Source: Sporodiniella umbellata | Lineage: Eukaryota; Mucoromycota; Mucoromycetes; Mucorales; Rhizopodaceae | DNA: 64,000 nucleotides | Direction of reading: 5' to 3' | NCBI GenBank assembly: GCA_025677835.1 | Contig: JAIXMR010000016.1 | Span: forward strand, 186,001 to 250,000 | Part shown: positions 1 through 11,344 of the stretch, in pieces | How the letters are laid out: every line of letters starts with the position of its first letter | How positions within the stretch are numbered: the first letter of the stretch is position 1 | Notes under the pieces: model-generated | Told to the model about the DNA's origin: nothing | The model's database searches: none | The model's input: the letters and a program-made list of their open reading frames with translations, nothing else | Program-made: the position numbers and the translations under genes

Positions 1-285
1 AAAAGTTTCATCCACGGAGCTTCAATCTCCAGAGTTTCTTGTTTTCGTCGGTGTGTTACAACCAAGAAGCATAAACAGGGTCGGTTCAATGGTTTGACAG
101 ATCGTCTAAGGCTTGAATAGAGAGAGAAAAAAAAGAAAAAAAAAAAAAGAGATTGGATAGCCTTGATAGAGCAAGGTATGTTTACTAGAGAGTCAAAAAA
201 AAAAAGGAGGAGGAGGGGAGGTGGTGGTATTATTTTAGCCGTTTGGTTTCGGATAAAAAATAAAGAGAGAGGGTGGAAAAACAGT

Positions 286-1428
286 TTAAAAGTTGTTGAG
301 AGGTATTACATGTGAGATATTGACGTGGCTTCTACATAATGGACATTCGGACTTGTTCTCGCACCATTCGATAATACAGTTCCAACAAAACAGGTGTCCG
401 CAAGGAGTACTGGTGGTGTTTGTTCGGGGCTCTAGACACAGTGCACACTTTAGACGTTGTAGCTCCTCATACGTCGGTTCAGGCTTCGGTTCTTCTGAAC
501 TCTCCAGCGTGTCCATAAAGTCGAAATCATCTTCATCTACCGTATCGCTCTCCGTTTTCTCTCCCTCGTCCCTCTCTTGCTCATCTCCCTTGGCCTGGCG
601 AGCTGCCAGTAGTCTGGGTATCTTTTGCCGTAAATGAAAGAAAGCCTGGATGCCTAACTGGATCGCAAGCAAGGCACCCAGTACTTCATAACCCGCTCTT
701 TGTTCATGTGGGCCCAGTTGTCTTGTGAATATCTATTCGAAGGTTGGTATATGCAGCGATAGTCTGTCGGTTGTTCTCTTACATAGCGTATGCCAGTCAA
801 TCGTTTGGAAAAGTTATAATAGGCTCCAAAAAAGTAAAACACAGCGAGATGGATAGGCTGGATACGGCCCATCAGTTCCTTGATTCTATTCAACCACGTC
901 AACCATCTTTCTTTTCTTTGCTGTCGTCCTGTATGATTCTCTTGTCTGACATTCTTTTTGAATTGCACCAGTCCTTGTTGATAAGCATAGGGTAGAACAC
1001 ACTGAATCAATACTAGCAAAGCACGTCTCTACACACATACATCACTCTCTTTTTAATAACAATCATCATCATCCTAATCCTTACCAGAAAACTGGGGTAG
1101 CTCATAGAAGGCCCTATCTGTACTAAATCACAATATTCTTCTCCCAACGTTTGCGTCCCTAACAACGTCGTCAGAGTATAATAACATACATCCGATATCG
1201 CATTCACTTCTTTCTGCCACACATGTTGTAACCGAGTACCAAAGAATTGTTGAACAACACCCGTTAACTGCTCTTGTAGAATACTGGCATAATAAATGTC
1301 TTTTTGATTCGCACGAACTATATAACCCTCAATCAACATCTCAAAATAATAATAACCTTGAACCATTTACTAATGTCGGGTTGGGCACCAAACGGAAAAT
1401 TCAACGTTGCTTTCTTTACTTGACTCAT
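286..1428 (-). CDS. PEX10: Peroxin-10, RING E3 ligase of the peroxisome membrane
   Basis: PEX10 is a RING-type ubiquitin ligase of the peroxisomal membrane that, with PEX2 and PEX12, ubiquitinates the import receptor PEX5 for recycling. Four exons restore one reading frame: 1371-1428, 1085-1317, 783-1028 and 286-732, separated by 50-56 nt GT..AG introns. The product is about 327 aa, the usual size. The N-terminus reads FPFGAQPDIIRANQKD, and the middle joins as RYIFTRQLGPHEQRAGYEVLG; both are typical of the PEX10 N-terminal membrane domain. An acidic linker follows, then a C-terminal C3HC4 RING at about residues 275-313 with CALC, PCGHLFCWNCI and CPLCR. No residue of the RING appears lost. It is tandem with the bZIP gene upstream. 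Family assignment is firm; exon ends rest on frame and signals only. Confidence 0.93.
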
Positions 1429-1806
1429 TTAATAAACAAATGCAATAATAATAATAATAATAATAATAAAAAAGTAAAAAAAAAAAAAAAATTGAAATAG
1501 TATTTCACATGAAAATATACACTTTAGTCATCTTTATTTTTTTTTTTAAAAAAAATGGTAAAACAGACTTTGCAGAAAAGAGGTTTTCAAATGGTTAGAT
1601 TTGTTTTATTTGTTATTGTTGTTGAAATAATATGCTTAAAGTTGAATTATATAAGAAAGGTACATGTTGAATCTATGGTACAGGAATGTTGAAATAAAAG
1701 ATTATGTTGAATATGTTGAAAAAAAAAAAAAATAGAGAGAGAGAGAGGGGGAATATGTTGAATATACAATGAAGAAAAAGGGGGTGGGGGGAGGTATTTC
1801 TTCTTT
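1429..1806. other. Intergenic spacer between PEX10 and the bZIP gene
   Basis: This 378-bp spacer lies between the start of PEX10 and the stop of the bZIP gene, both on the minus strand. It holds an AAT microsatellite near 1440-1470, several poly-A/T runs and a GA tract near 1735-1750. I see no coding potential. Confidence 0.6.
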
Positions 1807-2053
1807 TCAAGGCTTTTTGATAGCCACTTTGTCAAGTAACAAGCTACGAAGGATTTTGATTTCTGCTTCAAGGTGGTCTACTCTTTCTTGAAGTCTGTCT
1901 GATTTGTTGGTCATCTCACGTACTGAGTCTTCTACCGCTTGTTCACGCAACTTCTTCTTAACACGAAAGCGAGCACTTGCAGCCGTATTCCGACGACGTT
2001 TATCTACATTCAAGACCTCATCATCATCATCATCATCACCACTACTGCTGCTG

Positions 2054-2090
<37 letters not shown>

Positions 2091-2531
2091 TGTCCAGGGA
2101 TCGTTTACGATAACATGGCACTAAAGAGGGCACAGGTTTAGGAAGTAAGACTTGACGAGTAATCACCGCAGGTGCAGGTGCTAATGGACGTGGCTGGATT
2201 CTTTTCAAGGGCATCTTTTCAAACTGTTGTTTAGGAAGCTCGTAATCAAGATAGTTTGCAAGTGTATCGTATGTGACAGGATCTAAACCAGAACACTCGA
2301 GCTGGGACGGTGTTGGACTCTTCAGCTCTTCCTCTTTGAAAATACCAGGTGTCGTATCAAACGTAAATTGAGCATGGATCTAATTCAAACCATATTCAAC
2401 ATAAAAACTCGGTGGTCTGTCTTTTTAGAACTTACCCATAAATCAAGTTCTTTAAAAGCTTCTTTACTTTTAAAACACGTTAAATCACTTGTCAAGGAGT
2501 CCGTTCTTGCCACCTTGTATTCATCTGCCAT
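1807..2531 (-). CDS. bZIP transcription factor (CYS3/Zip1/ATF4-like)
   Basis: Predicted nuclear DNA-binding regulator of about 222 aa. Two exons: 2436-2531 (32 codons, ATG at 2531) and 1807-2379, split by a 56-nt intron that keeps the frame (LDLW|IHAQF). The basic region at about residues 158-180 has the signature KRRRNTAASARFRVKKK, followed by a short leucine zipper containing RVDHLEAEIKILRSLLL. This basic-region pattern is that of the fungal CYS3/Zip1 (sulphur or stress) and ATF4-type factors; which process it controls cannot be read from the sequence. Just before the basic region lies a run of about 16 serines followed by 6 aspartates, encoded by trinucleotide microsatellites. The N-terminal part is acidic and Pro-rich, as in activation domains. 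Confidence 0.88.
2018..2085 (-). repeat. Coding trinucleotide microsatellites (poly-Asp and poly-Ser)
   Basis: On the plus strand this is a TCA/ATC repeat (about 2018-2038) followed by an ACT/CTG repeat (about 2040-2085). On the coding strand they give an aspartate run and a serine run directly in front of the bZIP basic region. Length changes of whole codons would be tolerated. Confidence 0.9.
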
Positions 2532-3447
2532 TTTTCAAAATAAAAAGTAAAAAGACAACTAAAAAAAAAAGGGGGGGGGAAGGAGACTTTTTAATAAAAA
2601 AAAAAAGAAAACGTTATATAAATAAAAGAGAACCTCTTTTTAACTTTTACAATACAATAATTTATATTTTTCAATGAAAAAAAAAAAAAAGAAAAAAACG
2701 ACAAAATAGACGCACTCTCCAGCCAATCAAGAACGAGCAAGTGGTTGTGTAGGACAAAAAGACACAACTTAAATTTTGGTGAGACCCTTATTTTTTTGTT
2801 TAAAAGAAACCAGTGATAAATCAATGTTACTGCACGGGGGGATAGACAGTTTGTCTTTTTTTTTTTTTTTTTTTTTCGCTTTGGTTTGGAAAGAGTATAA
2901 AGTATATGTTATAGTCGCTTGAGACTCTTTTCTGATGTTTTTTTTTTTTTTTTTTTGGTTGATTTCGATGTATTTAAAAGTGAACTTACGCTTGACGTGG
3001 GGCCTTTGTTTTAAAACTATACACTTTCTAAAGAATAGGTTCATAGCTACCTGAAGTGTATCTTTTTATTACCTCTCGTATACAAAAGTAAAGTTTGCCT
3101 TTTTTTTTAAAAAAAAAAAAAAAAAGAAAACACTCTTTAAAAGTATGAGCCAATCAAACAACTTTGGTATCCCTCAATACACAAACCTTTCTTGTGTATT
3201 CAAGACTTTACATGGGAAAATAAATCTTTTACAACCTTCTTTTTTTTAAAAAAAAAGAAAAAAAAAACAGACTAAAGGAAACCAAGATAGCAAATCCATA
3301 TTGTCCAGCCCTATTTTCTTTGTTTTTTTTTTTTCTATAAAAAAAAAAAACAAGGCTGTAGGCTACTAACAATTAAATACCTCTTTAACTAACGACATGA
3401 CTAAATTGTTGGGTTGATTTACACCTGTTCAACCAAAAACTCTTCAA

Positions 3448-3483
3448 TGTATGTATGTATGTATGTATATATATATATATATA
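3448..3483. repeat. TGTA/TA microsatellite
   Basis: Tandem ATGT units grade into a perfect AT dinucleotide run. It lies 38 bp from the MITE-like element. Confidence 0.9.
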
Positions 3484-3520
3484 CAATACAAATACATAAA
3501 CAATAAATATCGAGCTTTTA

Positions 3521-3601
3521 TACAGTGTTTCCAAAATTGATGTCGTACATTTTTGTATAATTTGTATTATAAAACGCGACATTGATTTTGGAAACACTGT
3601 A
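3521..3601. mobile_element. Tc1/mariner-type MITE, 77 bp, with TA target duplication
   Basis: Inverted repeats of about 23 bp start CAGTGTTTCCAAAATTGATG at 3523 and are mirrored at 3577-3599 with two mismatches. They enclose about 31 bp of AT-rich sequence. The element is flanked on each side by the dinucleotide TA (3521-3522 and 3600-3601), the target duplication made by Tc1/mariner transposases. There is no room for a transposase, so it would be a non-autonomous element. A simple hairpin is the alternative, but arm length plus the TA duplication favour a MITE. Confidence 0.75.
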
Positions 3602-4119
3602 TGCACAACTCCAAAAAGGAATAGTTGATAAACATACCCAAAGCTTAACAAACCAGAAAAATAAAGCGCCCGATGAAATAGAGCTAACAAGGTCTAGAAC
3701 CTCTTGGAGATATCACTTGTTTACAAAAGTTCTTTATACATAAATAAAAGAGAACAATACTCACCAGCAAATCCTGGGACCACCAAAGTGTAGGCTATGT
3801 ATACATATACTCTTGTAGTAAAAAGAGTAAGACTTTTGCTATAGAAAAAACTCCTGATTACCTTGTGATCATACACAAAGGTTTACATCATATCCTGTGC
3901 TTTGGTTTAACATAAAATCAGATACAATGTCCTTTCTATTTTTTGTAGCAGCATCCCAACAAAATTACTATATAAAAAAAAAGCAGTATGCAACCATAAA
4001 GCGACAAATTCCTATTCTATAGTCTACCATTGATACTTTATATAGATAAAAGTATGCAGTGGATCTCTCAAAAAAAAAAAAAAATTCACTTACCAAAAAG
4101 AAGGCACTCTGTTTTTCTG

Positions 4120-4200
4120 GACTTTACACTATTGACTGCATAGCACATGCTCTACTGAGCTTTGAGATCAAAGAGTGAAACCAATGTCAAAAATAGAAAA
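4120..4200. repeat. Conserved non-coding block, copy A
   Basis: This 81-nt stretch beginning GACTTTACACTATT matches 6951-7031 with six substitutions and no gap (about 93%). Weaker similarity continues to about 4480 and 7330. It lies about 1.3 kb beyond the stop codon of the first oxygenase gene. It shows no coding frame. It may be the remnant of the tandem duplication that produced the oxygenase pair, or a dispersed repeat. Confidence 0.8.
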
Positions 4201-5358
4201 AAGCATTCATCAAGCAATACTTAAAAGTATTTTAATATAAAAATGTCAGCTTACGATCATGATGCATATGCAACAAAACATCATAGCTATGCGTTAGAAG
4301 CTTGCTGCATAATTAACGACTCTTTTTTTTTCAAGTATAGAATACAGTAATTCACGTGCCGGCGATGCTTCAAACTGTACGACGATTTCTCTTTTTACGT
4401 AATAAAAAAGAGATTAAATTTAGCCTCCCGTACTGCATATAATAACAACAATAGCCTTTCATACTTAAAACGGTTTCTTTCATCTTGCGATCTTTCGATT
4501 AGTTGAATACTTTTTTTATTTTTATTTTTGGTAAAGCAAAAGTTTCCTTGTCATAACTTTTACAATGCAACTAGAGAAGAGACGTACAAGAAAAGAGAGG
4601 GGTAAGAAAACGGGAGGAGAAAGATAAAGAGAAGGAAAGCTTAGGAGGGGAAATAGTAAAAACTGTAGACTATTACTCTCATTTGTTTTTTGTTTTTTTT
4701 TTTTTTTTTTCTATAAATAACTTGAAACATCCACCTAGCGGTGCTTTTTAGGGAAGATAAATATTAAATAAACTCTCTAAAACTACAAAGGCAGTAGTAA
4801 ACACTATACTCGTGAATGTTATTCAATTGGACTAAAATAAACGATGCCAAATCCGAAAAATAGATGAATTCGACCAAGATGCATAGTAAAGAGAAGAACA
4901 TGTAAGTAGTGAATGATGCGAGCTCTAAAATACTAATACTTTTTTGTTTGTATGTTTTTAGTTAGGGTTTAAACATATTCTGATTGACTTTGCTCAGATA
5001 TGTGCATATTTTTGTTCTTCTTTCGGTCTACCGCTCATATACATGTTTAAACATCTTTTGTGGGACATTGAACTTGAACTATTCAGTAAATATATTAAAA
5101 CGTTGTTCCTGAATAAAGAAAAAAGGGAGGGATCAAAGTTTTTTTTTTTTTTTTTTTGGGGGAAGACAGAAACAATAAATTTTCTTTTTATGTTGTTTTT
5201 ACATACTCTACAGTGCCCGCAAAGCTTTTGTATTTGTACTTTAGGTACTCTCATAATCACAGAAATAAACAATCAAAAAGAACACGCTCTCATTTTCTTG
5301 CTATTTTTTTCTATATATACAAAAAAGGCAACTAACTACTAATAGTAAATCAATGTAC

Positions 5359-5359
<1 letters not shown>

Positions 5360-5389
<30 letters not shown>
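5360..5389. repeat. Poly-A run of 30
   Basis: Uninterrupted A homopolymer about 125 bp past the stop codon of the first oxygenase gene. Its length is likely variable and prone to sequencing error. Confidence 0.9.
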
Positions 5390-5390
<1 letters not shown>

Positions 5391-5514
5391 GTGCATGTGC
5401 TATTGTTGGCACTCTATGCATGCATAGATTGATGGATTGAAATAGACAAAACATTCATCTTGGAAGAAAACAGACGCAAAACAAGTAGAAAATAAACAAT
5501 AATACGTTTTATTG

Positions 5515-6784
5515 TCACTTGGAAAAAGTATAAGTCTCATCGATTTTTTTTGCAAGGTATTCTTTTGATGTAGAAATGTGATCATTTGAGCTTTGTACCG
5601 TTTGATCTACAAATTCAGAAGGTACTGGCTTTAATAGGGTTTGATCGACAGGAAGTATAAAGACCGCAAAAGAGTACCGATCTAAATGGTTGTGTTCAGG
5701 TAAGAAAGTAACACGATGTTGTGTGGACTTGAAAAGTCCGTTGGTCCAAAGTTCCATTTGATCTCCAATATTAATCAAAACAGAGCCAGGAATGATGGGT
5801 GCCGAAATCCACTCGGTACGGTTCTTCCTGACCTCTAACCCTCCAATGTCTTTTTGGAACAACAAAGTAATAGATCCATAATCTGAGTGAGAGCCAGCTC
5901 GGACTGGCTCTTTGTAGGTAGCTTCCCCTCCATGTGGATACTTTATAAAACGCATAGTACCTCGACTGTCATTATAAAGATGCGTTTTAGCAAAGAATTC
6001 CCTTCCACCTTCTTCTTCAGGAATCTTTTGTGTATGTGTGTACAAAAAGTTAATGTTGTATAACATATACTTTAGATTGGTTACCTTCAGTGCATCTGCA
6101 AAAATTTGCAAAACTTCAACACCTTTTCTATGTATTCCCTTTTTAAAAAAAAACAAAAAAAAACAAAAAGTCAGGTTAATGTATTGGAAAAGCAAACGAA
6201 TTTATAAATACCTGTGATAAACGAATAAAAAGGTCAACTTCTTGATCAAAGATACTAGGAAGCGGAGCAAAAGGTTTGTTATTCTCAAAAGAGCGAAAAC
6301 TGAAAGCTCTAATAGACAGGAGTGTAAATACAGTGTTTAAAGCATATTAGCCTCTGTCCTACTCTTTATGGTCCCCTTGTTTTTGAGTTTTGGGGTCCAA
6401 TCTAGGAAAATAATAAAAAAATTGAATATATAACAAATAACAAACAAGTCGTTTATTTTGTCTTTTATACATACCTTTCAGAATACAATTCGCTGTAGCC
6501 ATGATTTCTGGAATCAATAGCATATTCGTTTTTTTGTTCAAGAGGTAGGTCAAAGAATTTTTTGGACTTTTTTTTTTGCAACAGAGATATCTTAAAAAAG
6601 GGAAAGTTTCTCTTTTGTGTCTTACCAACTCAAATCCCTTGTCAACATCTTCTTGAGAAATACCATGATTAATCAGGTAGAAAAAGCCAATCGTTTTGCA
6701 GGCTTCAAACACTTCTTGAGCTACCCGTTTGGGGTCTGTCTCATAAAGAGAAAAATCGATGATAGGAATGGATTCAGTATTCAT
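5515..6784 (-). CDS. 2-oxoglutarate/Fe(II)-dependent oxygenase, copy 1
   Basis: Non-haem iron dioxygenase of the isopenicillin-N-synthase/DIOX_N superfamily; the substrate is unknown. Six exons keep one frame: 6626-6784, 6475-6566, 6363-6401, 6212-6308, 6085-6138 and 5515-6024, giving about 316 aa. The N-terminal DIOX_N part reads IPIIDFSLYETDPKRVAQEV and FYLINHGISQEDVDKGFEL. The jelly-roll core keeps the metal ligands His193-x-Asp195 (GSHSDYG) and His250 (STQHRV), and the 2-oxoglutarate-binding Arg263-x-Ser265 (RYSFAVF). All catalytic residues are present, so the enzyme should be active. It is almost identical, introns included, to the copy at 10067-11344; differences cluster at the two ends. 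Such enzymes hydroxylate or desaturate small molecules, but nothing nearby suggests a metabolic cluster. Confidence 0.9.
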
Positions 6785-9700
6785 TATAGGTATAAATATA
6801 TTTTTTTAAAAGAAAAAGAAAAATAAAGAAACAACGGCTCGATTCAAAGTTCAAATAATAACCAAAAAAAAAAAAAAAAAAAAAAGAACATGCAAAAGAG
6901 GTTATCAGAAAGCTCAGAACGATCTTTTTCCGAGATTTTCTATTTTTTTCGACTTTACACTATTAATTGCATAGCGCATACTTTACTGAGCTTTGAGATC
7001 AAAGAGTGAAGCCAATGTCAAAAATAGAAAACAGTACCCATTAAACCGGAAAATACTCAAAAGTCATCTAATATAAGGATGTCAACTGACAATTATACCA
7101 TATGCATACAAAAATAGCACAACCCATATTGAATACTTGCTGCGTAAACGATAAACAGCAATTCACGTATTAGGGATTCCTTGGACTTCATTGTGATGCC
7201 TTTATACTTTAACTACAGAGTATTCTTTCTTGTAGTCTCTTTTTACGTGATTAAAAAGACTAAAAGGGGTGGGTTTTAGCTTCCCATACTGTATATAATG
7301 GTAGCAATAGTTTTTGATGCTTCAAAATGCTTTGCATGACTTGTGTGTGTTGAATGGTTCCCCAGGTAGTACAAGCTCTGAATGTTTAGCCCTTTTTTTG
7401 TGCGTATATAGACAGGATTTAAGTATTTTTTGACTAATCGAGTTCAGCCAAGTATATATTTTTTTTTATCTTTGATTCTGGTCATGTATGTTTAAACGTT
7501 GAAAAATCTCATTTATAGACGGCACAAGAAGTTGTACACTAGACTGAATGAGCTTGAGCTGCTTATTTCTTCAGTAACTCAAGAGATGTCAATAGTTATT
7601 TCCTTCAAAGTAATCGACGCCGTAAGTGCTTCCAGGTAATTCTTAGCAAGGACCAGCATACCTTAGACACGAAACGCCGTATTGCTATTATCGAGTGAAA
7701 AGAATCAGCTTCTTGACAAGCATATAAATGTTATAGGTATTTGGCTGGCTGACTCTTTTTTAAAGCCAAGTATAATACCCCTTTAATTTATAAACATTTC
7801 ATATGATCTGTATATTTTTCTGGTTTATATAATGATTTCTTAATAGCAATGGACAGCGCTGTATTGGATACAGGATTGTTCAGTTGCAACGGTGAACCCT
7901 TCTAATTATCCAGCTAAATTTTTTGCAGTATCACCAACAAACAACTGAAGGTCGTTGTCTCTATAGATACTGAGTGTACTCAGTAGTAAACGAGCTATCG
8001 TTACTACTACTTTCTTTGGATCTCTTTCATAGAACGTCCTCCGTTTCTATTTATTGATTTCTATCACGTTAACACGGTACGAAATTTGAGTCTTTTTGTT
8101 CAATACAAACGTTTTCCAATCGATCACTAAAAAAAAAATATATGTTCACCGTAAAATACTGTTCTGAGCAAGAAAAGAAACAGCAAGCCTCAGTTCAAAA
8201 GAAGAGATGTTTTGGATAAAAGTTATTTTTTAATATTCGCCGATTGAAAACGAGTGTTTCTACTATAATGCTTTCAAATTTTCATTACTTTAGCTGGGGG
8301 GTTTTTTTTTGACAGTTCATGCCGTAGAGGTTTGTACATATTTTGTTTCGTATGGTAATTTCTTCAGGGCTTTATTCTCCACTATAGTTTTGTCAACGTT
8401 TTAGTTGTAGACCTCTTTTGAGGACAGAAGTGGAAATTTCCAGCTCATTCATAGAAAGAAGCCATATGCAAACTATAAAGAAATACGGAGCGACTTGAAA
8501 AATTGCCCCTTTTCTATACTTTTTTTTTTATATCTAAACCGCCACACCCATGTCTCTCCTTTTAATGCTGATTTGAGATAGGCCGCCACTGTGGGGTTGA
8601 CACCAGTTAATGAATGATGCGCATTATAGAATAAGAGTGAAGAATGGCTGTGTTTTTAAAAATATGTTTTTTTTTTATTTCAAAAAAAAAATGGAGAGTT
8701 CCTTTAAATCCTTTTATAATCCCTGAACGTTTTGTATACGCTCAATTTTTACTGGATTCTGATCTGTGTTTTGTAAGCATTTGTTCATTCCGACTGAGCA
8801 ACTCGATATTCTCCTCCGTTATATTGAATTTCATAACTTGATACACGTTGCTAGTGATAAATCATCTTTGTATGTTAGCACTGTAGTCTTCATCAGAATG
8901 ACTTTTTGTTGTCACTACTTTTTTATTTCAGATCGAAAATTTTAAAATCCAATGTTATATAGTGTAGCTCAGTTAGATTTTCACTTGGATTGACCCTACC
9001 TAATTATTTTCTTTGTAAAAGAATCTTCCTATAATGTAGCACTACTTGAGAAGTCCAAGTCAGGTTTCTAATATCAATTTAAGCATATCAGTGTTGTAAT
9101 ATATTTCCTCAAGTAAATTGCCTATATATCACCCAAACAACAGCCTTTTTCTCATGCTGTTTCTATTCAGAGGTTTCATTTAAACACTATTAAGTAAGTG
9201 CTTATAGAAGTCAAGAAAAAAATTGTCCAAAAATATTACGTCTCCTAAAGATAGTTGAAGGATTTTTTTTTTGGCTTTGCAGTTTCCTGTTTAGCTTCAA
9301 TATTCTTAAGAAGGAATTTTGCCCACTTGTAAAAGGATAGACTATGTTAAAGACAAAGACAAAAGACTTTCTCGTAAACCGTTTTGTATGAGATTTTTTT
9401 TTTTTCAAAAAAAAAAAAAAAGGAGGAGTGTATTTTACTACCTTTCCCCCTACTATTATTCTGGTTTTTTTTCTAATGACTACCGGGAACTCTATTTATC
9501 TATGTTGGCGGTTTACCTAGAAAGGACAAATTCGCCTTTGTGAATCATTTACAACTCAACGTGTACACACATACAAAGACACGTACGGATAGTAGATTGA
9601 ATACGACCGAGTCTTACCATGATTTTGTGATAAATCAGCTATCGTTTGTTATCGCGATCTAACGATAAGGTCTAACGAAAGACTGGCGATATTTGGACTT

Positions 9701-10066
9701 ATTGGGAGCTTAGGACTAACGTACTCCTGGTTAGTAGCTCTAATACGACTCTTAGAGGTATAAGCCTTCTATTAGGCGCTGGGTTTTAGCTGTTTAAAAC
9801 GTACCTTCTAGTATTGATTTCAATACAACCTCAAAGAAAGCTATACCAAGAAAAAGACAGTGAGAAGGATATCGCTAGAGACAGTTCTTCTAATAAGATT
9901 TATGTTATTTGTGCACTATACATCATATTAGTAACAAAAAGCAACAACAAAAGGGTTTATAGATTTTGCATTTGTCTATTGTTTGGTAGGAAACCAAATG
10001 CTTCTAACATATTGATAGGTAAAAAAAAAAAAAAAGAGAGAAAAGAAAGCACAATTTTTTATTATG
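6785..10066. other. Gene-poor region between the two oxygenase copies
   Basis: About 3.3 kb without a supportable gene. It contains the second copy of the 81-nt block (6951-7031) with its diverged continuation to about 7330. The rest is AT-rich unique sequence with short, low-complexity open frames (for example 8644-8841 and 9814-10107) that lack domains and splice context. The spacer after copy 2 is longer than that after copy 1, so an insertion here or a deletion there is likely. Confidence 0.55.
6951..7031. repeat. Conserved non-coding block, copy B
   Basis: Second copy of the 81-nt block found at 4120-4200, in the same orientation. It lies 167 bp upstream of the start codon of oxygenase copy 1 and about 3.0 kb beyond the stop codon of copy 2. 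Similarity fades but remains visible to about 7330, for example in the CTCTTTTTACGTxATxAAAA segment. Confidence 0.8.
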
Positions 10067-11344
10067 CTATGAGGAGTAAGTATAAGTCTCATCTAATTTC
10101 TTTGTAAGATGTTCCCCTGCTGTATAAATATAGCCGTTTGAGCTTTGTACCGTTTGATCTACAAATTCAGAAGGTACTGGCTTTAATAGGGTTTTATCAA
10201 AAGGGTGCATAAAGACCGCAAAAGAGTACCGATCTAAATGGTTGTGTTCAGGTAAGAAAGTAACACGATGTTGTGTGGACTTGAAAAGTCCGTTGGTCCA
10301 AAGTTCCATTTGATCTCCAATATTAATCAAAACAGAGCCAGGAATGATGGGTGCCGAAATCCACTCGGTACGGTTCTTCCTGACCTCTAACCCTCCAATG
10401 TCTTTTTGGAACAACAAAGTAATAGATCCATAATCTGAGTGAGAGCCAGCTCGGACTGGTTCTTTGTAGGTAGCTTCCCCTCCATGTGGATACTTTATAA
10501 AACGCATAATACCTCGACTGTCATTATAAAGATGCGTTTTAGCAAAGAATTCCCTTCCACCTTCTTCTTCAGGAATCTTTTGTGTATGTGTGTACAAAAA
10601 GTTAATGTTGTATAACATATACTTTAGATTGGTTACCTTCAGTGCATCTGCAAAAATTTGCAAAACTTCAACACCTTTTCTATGTATTCCCTTTTTAAAA
10701 AAAAACAAAAAAAAACAAAAAGTCAGGTTAATGTATTGGAAAAGCAAACGAATTTATAAATACCTGTGATAAACGAATAAAAAGGTCAACTTCTTGATCA
10801 AAGACACTAGGAAGCGGAGCAAAAGGTTTGTTATTCTCAAAATAACGAAAATTGAAAGCTCTAATAGACAGGAGTGTAAATACAGTGTTTAAAGCATATT
10901 AGCCTCTGTCCTACTCTTTATGGTCCCCTTGTTTTTGAGTTTTGGGGTCCAATCTAGAAAAATAATAAAAAAATTGAATATATAACAAATAACAAACAAG
11001 TCGTTTATTTTGTCTTTTATACATACCTTTCAGAATACAATTCGCTGTAGCCATGATTTCTGGAATCAATAGCATATTCGTTTTTTTGTTCAAGAGGTAG
11101 GTCAAAGAATTTTTTGGACTTTTTTTTTGCAACAGAGATATCTTAAAAAAGGGAAAGTTTCTCTTTTGTGTCTTTTGTGTCTTACCAACTCAAATCCCTT
11201 GTCAACATCTTCTTGAGAAATACCATGATTAATCAGGTAGAAAAAGCCAATCGTTTTGCAGGCTTCAAACACTTCTTGAGCTACCCGTTTGGGGTCTGTC
11301 TCATAAAGAGAAAAATCGATGATAGGAATGGATTCAGTGCTCAT
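10067..11344 (-). CDS. 2-oxoglutarate/Fe(II)-dependent oxygenase, copy 2
   Basis: Paralogue of the gene at 5515-6784 with the same six-exon structure: 11186-11344, 11027-11118, 10915-10953, 10764-10860, 10637-10690 and 10067-10576, about 316 aa. The Fe(II) ligands (HSD and the later His in STQHRV) and the RxS motif are all kept. Between 10137 and 11338 it matches copy 1 at roughly 98-99% including introns. The only sizeable changes there are a 9-bp tandem duplication in intron 1 and a short diverged patch near 10200. Outside that block the C-terminal 25 codons and both flanks differ clearly (FMHPFDK for FILPVDQ; ending ETYTYSS for ETYTFSK). It is probably functional, and substrate preference may differ little from copy 1. 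Confidence 0.9.

Larger units (their letters stand above)
2532..5514. other. Gene-poor region with homopolymers, MITE and repeat block
   Basis: Nearly 3 kb with no convincing gene. It contains many A or T runs (the longest is 30 A at 5360-5389), a TGTA/TA microsatellite at 3448-3483, a 77-bp inverted-repeat element at 3521-3601, and an 81-nt block (4120-4200) that recurs at 6951-7031. The open frames present are low-complexity Lys/Phe-rich readings of the homopolymers. Confidence 0.65.

Noticed and set aside
2591..3044. Lys/Phe-rich open frames in the 2.5-5.5 kb region
   Set aside because: They are translations of A/T homopolymers with no domain, start context or splice partner.
8955..9000. 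tRNA-like start (TAGCTCAGTTAG)
   Set aside because: No B box, anticodon arm or acceptor stem can be completed nearby.
9814..10107. Plus-strand frame overlapping the 3' end of oxygenase copy 2
   Set aside because: Composition is low complexity at the end, there is no known domain, and it overlaps a well-supported gene.
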